Source: Naumovozyma dairenensis CBS 421 | Taxonomy: Eukaryota; Ascomycota; Saccharomycetes; Saccharomycetales; Saccharomycetaceae | Assembly: GCF_000227115.2 (NCBI RefSeq) | Contig: NC_016480.1 | Coordinates: 682,001 to 746,000, forward strand | Reading direction: 5' to 3' | Length of the DNA stretch: 64,000 nt | Part shown: in pieces, positions 18,989 to 27,921 of the stretch | Layout: every line of letters begins with the position of its first letter | Numbering within the stretch: the first letter of the stretch is position 1 | Program-made: the position numbers and the translations under genes | The notes under the pieces: generated by a model | Seen by the model: only the letters and a program-made list of their open reading frames with translations | Told to the model about the DNA's origin: nothing | The model's database searches: none

Positions 18989-21955
18989 ATGGCTACTGAA
19001 GATACAAGTTCATCTACTTCAGCCTTCGTTACATCACTAATAATCTATGGGATAATCGCACTAATATTCATCTGGTTATTCCTCACCTTGAGACCAAGAA
19101 ATAGAAGAACCTACGAACCGAGAACTTTAACAGATATACAAACAATAAAAGAAGAAGAAAGAACGGATGAGGTACCTTCAGGTTATTTCCAATGGGTTCC
19201 ATTCTTATTAGGGAAACCACATTCATTTTTAATTCAACATACTTCATTAGATGGTTATTTATTCTTACGTTATATTGGAATATTCGCAACAACTTCTTTA
19301 TTACTATGTTTTATTTTATTCCCAATATTATTACCAGTCAATGCTACCAATGGTAACAATTTAAAAGGTTTTGAATTATTATCCTTTGCAAACGTTACCA
19401 ATAAAAACAGATTTTTCGCTCATGTCTTCTTATCATGGATTGTTTTCGGTTTAATCACTTATATCATCTATAAAGAACTTTATTACTACATCATATTAAG
19501 ACAAGCAGTTCAAACTTCTCCATTGTATGATGGGCTACTTTCTTCAAGAACAGTCATGATCACCGAATTAGATCCTTCCATTGCTCAAGAAGGTGAATTG
19601 GAGAAGAGATTTTCAAAAGCGGTTAATATAAATTTCGCCCATGATTTGTCTCATTTGGAAAAACACATCAATGAAAGAAGGAAAGTTTCCATGAAATTGG
19701 AATCTTCTTTAAATAAAGTCATTGATAAAGCAGTAAAACGATACTACAAATATAACGAAAAAAAGCCAGAAAAATTATTTGGTCCAGATAATAATAAACC
19801 GCAGGCAAATTTAGAAACATATGTTCCTTATTATAGCAGACCTTCTCACCGGATAAATACAAGATTCCCATTCTTCCCTTTTGGTGAAAAAGTTGATACA
19901 ATCCATCATTGTACTGAGGAATTGGCTCAATTGAATGATAAAGTTCATACGCAACAGAGAAAATGGGATAAAAATGAAAAATTACCAGCAGCTTTCATTC
20001 AATTCGATACTCAGTTAGAAGCTCAAGAATGTTTCCAATCCATTGAAGGTTTGCTAGGTCCCAAATCATTTGGAAGAAAATTAATTAATTCTGTTCCAGA
20101 AGATATTAATTGGTCAAATATGAAGTTATCATCTGCTGAAAGAAAATCTAAAAGAATTTTAGCGAATTCTTTAATGGTTGCATTAATCATATTCTGGGCT
20201 ATCCCAGTCGCAGTGGTAGGTTGTATTTCAAATATAAATTTCTTAACTGAAAAAGTACCATTCTTAAAATTCATCAACAATTTACCTAATTTTTTGATGG
20301 GATTAATCACTGGTATTTTACCAACTTTAATGTTAGCAGTCTTAATGTCTTTATTACCACCATTCATCAAAATGGCAGGTACTTTAAGTGGCTGTTTGAC
20401 CAAACTGGAGACTGATCAATATTGCCAAAAATGGTATTATGCATTCCAAGTTATTCAAGTATTTATTGTGACTACATTGGCTTCTTCCGCTTCTGCAACT
20501 GTAGAGGCAATCATAAGAGATCCGAGTTCAGCAATGACTTTATTAGCAAATAATTTACCAAAGGCATCCAATTTCTACATTGCATATTTCCTATTACAAG
20601 GACTAACAGTGCCATCAGGATCGTTACTACAGGCTCTTAACTTAGTATTACAAAATACAATGGGAAGGATTTTAGATTCTACTCCAAGACAAAAATGGAA
20701 ACGTTATAACACATTATCTAAACCTGATATGGGGGTAATTTATCCAACGATGGAAATACTAGTCTGTATCTATATCTCATATTCAATTATCGCCCCATTA
20801 CTTCTAGTCTTCAGTACCATCGCTTTATTCCTAATGTACATTGCATACTTGTACAACTTGAATTTTGTTCTTGGATTCTCACCAGATTTTAGAGGTAGAA
20901 ACTATCCTCGTGCCCTCTTCCAAGTCTTTGTGGGTATTTACTTATCAGAAGTTTGTCTTGTTGGTTTATTCATAATGGCAAAGACATGGGGACCTTTGGT
21001 TTTAGAATGCTTCTGGATAGTCGTTACTGCTTTGGCTCATATTTATATGAAAAGAAAATTCCTACCATTAATTGACGCAGTTCCATTAAGTGTTATCCAT
21101 TACGCCAGAGGTGAACCAAATTATCACTACCCAAGCGAAGATTTAGGATTGAAAGAAGTTCAAGATATTGGAAAAGTTGCAAAGGAAAAAGTTGATGCTG
21201 GAGAATTTACTGGTGTCATTAGACCTGCTACACATGCTGATTTAAAGAGAGCTAATTTATTACGCGATGATGATCAAGAGGAGAGCTCCTCTACAAAATC
21301 TAGTACCTCCTCGGATCCAAATGCAACAATGAAAAATTATAATCCATCTGAGTATACAAGTGGTAGTTCATCTAAAAAAATGAGTGTTGGCGGTAATGAC
21401 ACATTGAAATTACAAAATACCTCTACGTTCGTTGAAGATGAGGAAGGTAAATTCAGAAAGTACCATTATGATGATGTAAAAGGTTTGAAGGATTTGAATA
21501 GGGGGAATAATGATCGCTCAGCTCCGGATGGAGTGCTGGCCGTTGCAGATTACGGTAACATGTATGGGGATGTTGGTGCAGTGAAAAATGCTCCTGAAGC
21601 ATTCCCTCCAAATATAACGGAAGATGTTTCCTTCTTTGGTAGAATTAGAAATTTCTTTAATCCAAAGAATAGTTACCCATTTGAAAAAGTTAGAACTAGA
21701 TTACCTCACGTTTACAACACTACAGTGGAGTATGATCAAGAATATTTGACCTCAGCGTATACAGATCCGATTGTCAATGAAAAAGATCCAATTATTTGGA
21801 TATGCAAGGACCCAATGGGTGTTTCTAAACAACAAATTGAAGAAGCCGAAGATAGCGGTGCTAAAATAAGCCATGATTTCGCAGAATATAATGAGAAAGG
21901 TAAATCAACATTTACTTTTAACCCACCAGATTATGAACCTCCTGTGAAAAAGTAG
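18989..21955 (+). CDS. PHM7: Phm7, CSC1/OSCA-type membrane protein (putative cation channel)
   Basis: The product has 988 residues (S. cerevisiae Phm7 has 991). The family (CSC1/TMEM63/OSCA) contains osmo- and mechanosensitive cation channels; Phm7 itself is poorly characterised and is transcriptionally phosphate-regulated in S. cerevisiae. One N-terminal span lies near residues 15-38 and two more near 90-170. A long cytosolic domain follows, and the RSN1-type multi-span channel core starts near residue 388 (LANSLMVALIIFWAIPVAVVG) and runs to about 695. The rest is a hydrophilic C-terminal tail. RNYPRALFQVFVGIYLSEVCL is a well-conserved core segment. The ATG at 18989 follows an A-rich leader. 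Position between the ADH1 locus and ATG34/ATG19 matches S. cerevisiae. Confidence 0.93.
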   Translation: MATEDTSSSTSAFVTSLIIYGIIALIFIWLFLTLRPRNRRTYEPRTLTDIQTIKEEERTDEVPSGYFQWVPFLLGKPHSFLIQHTSLDGYLFLRYIGIFATTSLLLCFILFPILLPVNATNGNNLKGFELLSFANVTNKNRFFAHVFLSWIVFGLITYIIYKELYYYIILRQAVQTSPLYDGLLSSRTVMITELDPSIAQEGELEKRFSKAVNINFAHDLSHLEKHINERRKVSMKLESSLNKVIDKAVKRYYKYNEKKPEKLFGPDNNKPQANLETYVPYYSRPSHRINTRFPFFPFGEKVDTIHHCTEELAQLNDKVHTQQRKWDKNEKLPAAFIQFDTQLEAQECFQSIEGLLGPKSFGRKLINSVPEDINWSNMKLSSAERKSKRILANSLMVALIIFWAIPVAVVGCISNINFLTEKVPFLKFINNLPNFLMGLITGILPTLMLAVLMSLLPPFIKMAGTLSGCLTKLETDQYCQKWYYAFQVIQVFIVTTLASSASATVEAIIRDPSSAMTLLANNLPKASNFYIAYFLLQGLTVPSGSLLQALNLVLQNTMGRILDSTPRQKWKRYNTLSKPDMGVIYPTMEILVCIYISYSIIAPLLLVFSTIALFLMYIAYLYNLNFVLGFSPDFRGRNYPRALFQVFVGIYLSEVCLVGLFIMAKTWGPLVLECFWIVVTALAHIYMKRKFLPLIDAVPLSVIHYARGEPNYHYPSEDLGLKEVQDIGKVAKEKVDAGEFTGVIRPATHADLKRANLLRDDDQEESSSTKSSTSSDPNATMKNYNPSEYTSGSSSKKMSVGGNDTLKLQNTSTFVEDEEGKFRKYHYDDVKGLKDLNRGNNDRSAPDGVLAVADYGNMYGDVGAVKNAPEAFPPNITEDVSFFGRIRNFFNPKNSYPFEKVRTRLPHVYNTTVEYDQEYLTSAYTDPIVNEKDPIIWICKDPMGVSKQQIEEAEDSGAKISHDFAEYNEKGKSTFTFNPPDYEPPVKK

Positions 21956-22380
21956 TACATAACAAACGTATTCTTTGCCTCCCCCCAAGATCACGTTAAA
22001 AGAAAAGTAGTATTGTATAATCGAGTTAGTTTTTTTAATACCAGATTAAAAATAATAATAATAATGTTTAAATATCACTCTATCGTCTTAAATAAAAACG
22101 TACCATTCAAAAACACGTATCTTTTTATCGAACACAATTTGTTTTGCAAACATGAATCATGTTAATGTTAATCTTAAGGTTCGCGTCAAGTTTTCGTAAC
22201 GTTATTTATCGGTATAAAATTGGGTGTCGCGATTATCAAATAATTCGAGACGGAGAGATGGATTAGTTAAGGGTTGCACATGCTACGTAATAGATACTTT
22301 CTATACATAACCATTAAATACAATATTATATACTTGTTTTTGATACTAGATTAGTTTACCACAATATTAGAAATACCCAT
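21956..22380. promoter_or_regulatory. PHM7 terminator / promoter of the repeat-expanded ATG34-type gene
   Basis: This spacer of 425 bp lies between two plus-strand genes. AT-rich sequence after the PHM7 stop, including an AATAATAATAAT run near 22050-22061, is consistent with a yeast 3' end. No further gene is visible. Confidence 0.45.
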
Positions 22381-25194
22381 ATGTGCGAGCAAACACCAAT
22401 GGAAGAAAAATTGCCCGAAGTGTCTTGGCCAACTGGTAAGCAATATTATATTGATAATGGGTTTGGGCTTGTAGCCGTCAATCCGAAAGCTTTGACACCT
22501 TATTTCCTTTTGAAAGCCTTCCCAAAAGCTAGGATTATTAGTAATACTAGAGATTATATTTTTCCGAGAGAAATTGGTTTAGAGTTCGACGAATTAAGAA
22601 GAGTATTGGCTGGTAACATTGCAATTTCATTCAAAGTAAGTGATAGATACTTAAAGTATCAAAGCCAAAAATTCGACTCTAATAATGCGGAACCTGTTAC
22701 CATCAATGATGCACAGGTTGGAGGCCAAAAAATTTATGCTTTTTACGATAAAGGAAAATACAATGAATTCAATCTAGCTAGCGTAACTCCAAAAGATATC
22801 CTAGATGGAGAACCGATAGTAATGTCTATCCTTAATTGTAAGGTCGTCGACTCTTCAAAGATAGCACCTCATCGTGTTTTGTCAAATCCTGACTTTGCCA
22901 CTCTTAAAAACGAATTGGAATCCCCAGCACCAACCTTAATCAAATTAACCAAAAAGTATCTAGAAGCTCAAGTAAAGATACCTGAAGTGAACAATATTGG
23001 TGAATCATCGTATCCAAACGCTTTGACACCTAATCACCTTTTGAAAACATTCTCAACTGGTAGGATTATTAGCAATACTAGAGAAACAGGATCAGTACCA
23101 AAAGAAATTGATCAGTTCGTAAAGCTTACGATTCCAGATGGTAAATCTATAGCCGCTTTTCCCTTAGAAGATGTGTCCATCGAAAAAATTTTAGATGTAA
23201 TACCCAAAACCATAATGCTGCGAAACTATCCGAACGTGACTATGAGAAGCCAGAATGTTTATTCTGATCCTTTACCAGGATTTCAGGAGGTACGTATGTT
23301 ACTCGCAGACAAGGCACCGAAGGAAATAGTCCTTTCTGCTAATTACTTGAAGCAAGAGGAAAAAACATTCAATGCAAGTTTACGTACTCCAGATATCATA
23401 ATTTATCTAGGGGAACCTGCGCCACTCAAGGATATAAAGTTGAACACGTTATCACCAACTAAATGTCTAGAGCTTTTCCCAACTACTTTTCATTTAAGGA
23501 CGAACAATGACACGTCCTTTCGTACATCAGCAGAGCTCACTCCAAATCCAGGTTATGACTTTCAAGATGTGAAGAAACTTTTTGCAAAACAAGGGGAGCA
23601 CGTTGTGGCCTTAACCAAATGTTATCTGGAACAACAAAGTGCTCTTAATGAGGTCGAGAAACACGGCTCGTCTTTGAACTCCAGCAATAGTGGTTTCTAC
23701 TTTATCCAAGGAAAAGCTCCTGCTATGTTCTGTTCATCAGATAAACTTGATCCAAGTTATTTGATGTCTCTTTCTGAAGAACTCATCGAAATCAGCAATT
23801 GTACCGGTAGCACACAGGCTAACTCATTATTCCGATACAATGTGACGCAAGATTTTGAAACTGTCCTACAGGAACTACTAAGTAAGAATTCGGTCACATT
23901 CGTATTATCAAAATCTTACTTATTAAAGCAAGCAACTAGGCTAGATAAAAATTGGAACGATATGCAGTATATCCAAACGGAGAACACCCATATATATATT
24001 TCAATGAAAGATGAAAGATTAGGGGCATACCCGGCTCGGAAAGCAACACCAGCTCTTCTCTTGGGTTTCTTTACTGAAATTTTTATTACTAATTCCTACC
24101 CAGACAAAGACAAAGAATTCACTAAATACCTTGCTGATGACTTTAATGATTTTAGTGTCGTGAAGAATATCTTATTAGAAGACAGATTTATTTCTTTTCA
24201 AATTTCCAGACAGTTCCTCAAAAACTGTTGTAAAAAGTCCATATCTAGTGAAGTCAAAGGAACAAAGGATTGCACTGCAGTTTCCTCAGTCAATAGCTCA
24301 AGTAACTACAACGAGGGCATCCAAGTGACAGACAATTCTATTGCTAAGAGGCAAATATTATTGAGTGAAGCAGCAATTGTACAATTAAATGCAACTATCC
24401 AAAAAACGATTAACTATATATCTAAAGGAGATGAAAAAGAAAGGGAAAGGTCTAGCTCAAAGAAAGTAAGTCTTTTCAACACAGAGTTGGAAACAGATGA
24501 CGAAACACATGATTTCATATCTACTTTAAAAACAAGTGAAGACCTCAAAAAGGTTGTAAATGGGTACCCCAAATTTAAAGAATGGAGATATATAGGCGGA
24601 AAAGACGAATCCGAAATAGATGAACGATTTAGTAGTAAAGATAATATGATAGCACAAGTATCGATAAATCATGAACTGGAAAATATCAAAAAACCTGAGG
24701 AGTTCCTTAATAGTACAGCCTTAGAGGTAACTATGGAAAGAAGGTACAAAGATATAAAATTCACTTTGACAAACCGCGGGAAGTCTGATCTTCCTGGAAA
24801 CTCAAAATTTGTCGTTCAATATTCCATTGAACACCATGGCGTTGCACACGTTGCTGACGTCACGTTAGATATGGGACCTCATAAACTTCTCATAGGAAGT
24901 AAGAAACATCTGCTCTGGTCTCCGCCTTGCCCAATACATAATGGTATTGTCGTTGATGTGGTCGAACTTTCGACTGAAGATGGTTTTGTATTTTATAGCG
25001 GTAAAGTACATGACAATAATTTTGAGTTGTCAACTCCAGCTCTCTCCTATGAGCACTTAGAGGTTAATGAACAGTATTATAATAGCTTAGAGAAAAGAAA
25101 ACAGGTGAACTTGTTAGTAAGAGCAATGTATCAGAGGAATCTATTTCCATTGATACTTCAACAAGACAAACTTGGGAGGAATATGATCTGCTAA
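22381..25194 (+). CDS. Atg34/Atg19-type autophagy receptor with about seven N-terminal module repeats
   Basis: The product has 937 residues, more than twice the ~412-415 of S. cerevisiae Atg34 and Atg19, whose position it occupies (after PHM7, before IRA2). Residues about 20-615 consist of about seven diverged units of 75-82 residues, each with a strand, an LTPxxLLxxF-type helix, a xDFxxVxxLL helix and an end like FxLSxxYLKxQ. Approximate units are 21-94, 117-196, 205-249 (partial), 251-324, 337-418, 437-517 and 536-615. A helical segment near 655-685 may correspond to the Ape1-binding coiled coil. Residues about 765-878 resemble the immunoglobulin-like Ams1-binding domain. In the tail, YEHL at 890-893 beside acidic residues is a candidate Atg8-interacting motif (Atg19 uses WEEL). 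Family assignment is by synteny and the C-terminal domain; the repeats are my reading of the sequence. Confidence 0.78.
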   Translation: MCEQTPMEEKLPEVSWPTGKQYYIDNGFGLVAVNPKALTPYFLLKAFPKARIISNTRDYIFPREIGLEFDELRRVLAGNIAISFKVSDRYLKYQSQKFDSNNAEPVTINDAQVGGQKIYAFYDKGKYNEFNLASVTPKDILDGEPIVMSILNCKVVDSSKIAPHRVLSNPDFATLKNELESPAPTLIKLTKKYLEAQVKIPEVNNIGESSYPNALTPNHLLKTFSTGRIISNTRETGSVPKEIDQFVKLTIPDGKSIAAFPLEDVSIEKILDVIPKTIMLRNYPNVTMRSQNVYSDPLPGFQEVRMLLADKAPKEIVLSANYLKQEEKTFNASLRTPDIIIYLGEPAPLKDIKLNTLSPTKCLELFPTTFHLRTNNDTSFRTSAELTPNPGYDFQDVKKLFAKQGEHVVALTKCYLEQQSALNEVEKHGSSLNSSNSGFYFIQGKAPAMFCSSDKLDPSYLMSLSEELIEISNCTGSTQANSLFRYNVTQDFETVLQELLSKNSVTFVLSKSYLLKQATRLDKNWNDMQYIQTENTHIYISMKDERLGAYPARKATPALLLGFFTEIFITNSYPDKDKEFTKYLADDFNDFSVVKNILLEDRFISFQISRQFLKNCCKKSISSEVKGTKDCTAVSSVNSSSNYNEGIQVTDNSIAKRQILLSEAAIVQLNATIQKTINYISKGDEKERERSSSKKVSLFNTELETDDETHDFISTLKTSEDLKKVVNGYPKFKEWRYIGGKDESEIDERFSSKDNMIAQVSINHELENIKKPEEFLNSTALEVTMERRYKDIKFTLTNRGKSDLPGNSKFVVQYSIEHHGVAHVADVTLDMGPHKLLIGSKKHLLWSPPCPIHNGIVVDVVELSTEDGFVFYSGKVHDNNFELSTPALSYEHLEVNEQYYNSLEKRKQVNLLVRAMYQRNLFPLILQQDKLGRNMIC

Positions 25195-26171
25195 GTGAAA
25201 GTGACAATTAAGAATACAGTAAAATAATAAGTTACGTACCATAAATGAATAGTACTACGTAATCTTTATTTTAATCTAATTTCGTTTCTAAACGGTGTTT
25301 TTGCTAGTAAAAAAGTTAGGATATAATATACATATTATAACTGTTCAGAGTTGAATTTTAAAGCTATACTCAAATATATACCAAGTATGTGTCCAGTTTT
25401 CCAGAAAAAGTGCTCAAATATTTCTAGGTTTTTTTATGTTGTGTGAGATTGGATACCTTTGTGTCTTCAATATTAACAAAGTACAGTCCATCCTTCTTTA
25501 AAAGCCGGGCTTTTTCAAGAAAATGAAATTGATGCCAGAGTTGTTTTTTTCTAGCGTGAGCTCGAAAACTATACGATAACAATAACTTCTCCACCTCTGT
25601 CTGATAGCTCTACTATTCACTATTCTAAACCGATCCTACTGGATAGCTGCTGTATGACACATGTTGTTGCTTAGTGTTCATATAGTATATAGAGTGTATT
25701 CATAAGAATTAAGTTCATTACTGTCGCTCCTTAAGGGGCTACAAAACGAAACTAAAAATGTGAGTATTTTCGCTGGTATCGCCTTCTCTTTTCCCGATGC
25801 ATCAAAATTTATGCCAAATGTGACACATTAATAAGGTGTGTCAAATCCTGGCGGATGCGTTTGCATGGACATTCGATTAATACATCAGGACATATCTCAG
25901 TTAAAGTAGGAGAGAGGAGAGTATAATTTCCATAGCATTAAAGATGTACACAATTGTATGAAGTTGTTACTAAAATTGGAGGACGCCAACGAATACTTTT
26001 TGGAGTGTCAAACTTATATAAGTAGCGATGGAATGATCATTCTTTAAAGTTTTCCTGGAATGTTGATTTTACTTGCTAACGTTGTTATTGTCAATAACAC
26101 TTTTTGTATTGTGAAAGGAATCAATTGATTCAAACTGGCAAGATTTGAAAATCCCATCTAATACCTCCAGC
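25195..26171. promoter_or_regulatory. Promoter region of the short ATG19-type gene
   Basis: These 977 bp separate two plus-strand genes. TGACACA at 25821-25827 and its inverse TGTGTCA at 25837-25843 form a 7-bp inverted repeat with a 9-bp spacer, about 330 bp upstream of the ATG at 26172, and another TGACACA lies near 25655. Which factor might bind is unknown. I looked for a decayed gene copy here, as exists downstream of the next gene, and saw none. Confidence 0.45.
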
Positions 26172-27233
26172 ATGTATTCCTTAAATAAGCTTACGACATT
26201 AACTTACAAAAACGTTACTGTTAATGCTAGTATCACAACGGAAGATTTTACCGAGCAAGAATTTAATCATGTGTTATTAAAGTGTTTTGGTTTAGTAGAT
26301 GCTGTTCAGTCTAAGGATATTCAATGGCTAAGTGATCATGCTGAATGTGGAAAAATTGCCACAGCACATGATTTGGAGAAGCTACGTGTTGCTTTCGATC
26401 ATGGTTTCATTACCATATCGGTATATGACAAACCTGTTGAAGGTACCTCTTCCTTAGAACCAGAAGAGTATGTCTCAGTTGATAAATATCCTCAAGAAGA
26501 GAAGAACTTGGAACTAGAGCAACAAGATGATGTTGTTGGGATACTAGATGATAAGGGAGTGAAGGAAATGGTCATAGTTCCAGATAATTCGAATTGTCAA
26601 ATTGAATCTAATGAAACCAAAGAAATGGAACATGACCTCTTGGAAGACATTATTTCCAAAATGAATGTATTAACAAAAGTCATAAAAGGGAAACAAACTT
26701 CTAAAGATAGCGAGCTAACAGAGGAAACTTCTTCTATTACTTTGCCACTTACGTCCGATATCGATAAAGGTATGTATGATTTCTTTAAAACGAAGTGCAG
26801 TAGAGAAGCATTGAAGGATATCTACCAGATATATGAAAGGTATAAACCTTTGGAAGCTCTTGAGCTCCCTTCTATGTTAAAGGTTAGTGTAAAGCATTTT
26901 CCTGAGAAAAGAGAGATACGTTTTCTTATTACCAACTGTGGAACTACCCCATTGAAGGAGGACTGTCGTTTGAGGTACTGGAATGATGAAGCTTTAGGAG
27001 CAGGAGACTCATTGAGAGTATCATTACGCAAAATCGAGCCTGGATGTCCGGTGGTTTCTGTAGGACGTTACTCAAAGAAGAGGAGATATTTTGACAATCC
27101 TGGGAAAATCTATATGGCGATTAGACTTTCCGGCAGTGATTTAATCTGGCGAGCTGACGGCTCAGAAAACGAAGTTGTCTTTTACAACTTTACGAAAAAG
27201 GCGGGAACCGTTCCTTCTCACGGTATTTTTTAA
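26172..27233 (+). CDS. Atg19-type selective autophagy receptor, short form
   Basis: The product has 353 residues from the ATG at 26172; the nine upstream codons begin with TTG. The N-terminal module (residues about 12-88, with HVLLKCF and DLEKLRVAFDHGFITISVYDK) resembles one repeat unit of the upstream 937-residue protein. Residues about 145-172 are a charged amphipathic helix at the position of the Ape1-binding coiled coil. Residues about 233-340 match the Ams1-binding immunoglobulin-like fold. Atg19 brings aminopeptidase I and alpha-mannosidase into Cvt vesicles by linking cargo to Atg11 and Atg8. This protein ends 13 residues after that fold, so the tail that carries the Atg11 and Atg8 sites in S. 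cerevisiae is missing. EEYVSV (Tyr100) is an alternative Atg8-motif candidate. Its place directly before IRA2 is that of ATG19. Confidence 0.8.
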   Translation: MYSLNKLTTLTYKNVTVNASITTEDFTEQEFNHVLLKCFGLVDAVQSKDIQWLSDHAECGKIATAHDLEKLRVAFDHGFITISVYDKPVEGTSSLEPEEYVSVDKYPQEEKNLELEQQDDVVGILDDKGVKEMVIVPDNSNCQIESNETKEMEHDLLEDIISKMNVLTKVIKGKQTSKDSELTEETSSITLPLTSDIDKGMYDFFKTKCSREALKDIYQIYERYKPLEALELPSMLKVSVKHFPEKREIRFLITNCGTTPLKEDCRLRYWNDEALGAGDSLRVSLRKIEPGCPVVSVGRYSKKRRYFDNPGKIYMAIRLSGSDLIWRADGSENEVVFYNFTKKAGTVPSHGIF

Positions 27234-27645
27234 TGGTTTGCCAGTATAAGGTTTCCTTTGGGTTTGACACAATAAAAAGAATTTATCTAATTACGTATCC
27301 TCTAACCACTCGGAAAACAGTAAAATTTCGAATTATGTTACTATGTTTTATTTTTAGTATTTTGGAAGTACTGTCTTTTTTGTCATGACCTTTCTTGGAT
27401 CCCTCAGTGTGAGTAAGAAATCAAGACGTGGAAAAGCTTACTGCGGCTGAGAGTCGCCAAAAGCATTATTGGATCTGTGTTCCCAAATGCTACGTTATTA
27501 CTAAATAGCGTTTTTAATATATACTCTTATTTATGTGTATATTTTGTAGATAGACAATCTATAAAGAAGATATTAGCTGTCACGGTATTAGACTTATTAA
27601 ACAGCTGGGCTTTATGGTGGGCTTAAATCAAATGAATTAGAGTCT
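27234..27645. other. Spacer downstream of the ATG19-type gene
   Basis: The spacer is AT-rich and presumably contains the terminator of the short ATG19-type gene. I see no ORF with recognisable similarity before the relic that starts near 27646. Confidence 0.5.
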
Positions 27646-27921
27646 TTGATCCCCGGGACTAAATACTTTAGAAACTTTAAAATATCTGTCCTCATTAAGT
27701 CTTGGAGTATAATTGTGTCTGGACCAAAGAAAAGCTACTATTTTTCCTTATTACCTGACAAGGAACACTACCATTTGAAGTACTGGAATGAAGTAGCATA
27801 TGAAATTACGACTTATTGTAAGTACAAATTCCTGCCACCTGGCCACCAGGGTATTGGGGAAGATTATGGTAGGGTGTCCAAAAGGAAGGTTTTTTTGATT
27901 GAGGTAGGAGGTTGGAAATGA
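27646..27921 (+). pseudogene. Relic of a third ATG19/ATG34-type gene (C-terminal domain fragment)
   Basis: A 91-codon open frame starting at TTG, with no ATG, resembles the Ams1-binding-like domain of the adjacent 353-residue protein. HLKYWNE aligns with RLRYWND, FKISVLIKSW with LKVSVKHF, and a Pro-Gly followed by a basic YGRVSKRKVFL segment with PGCPVVSVGRYSKKRRYF. Base-level similarity is visible too: TTGAAGTACTGGAATGA against TTGAGGTACTGGAATGA. It has no N-terminal module, coiled coil or start codon, so it is best explained as the decayed end of an extra tandem copy. The similarity is short and was judged by eye. Confidence 0.55.
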
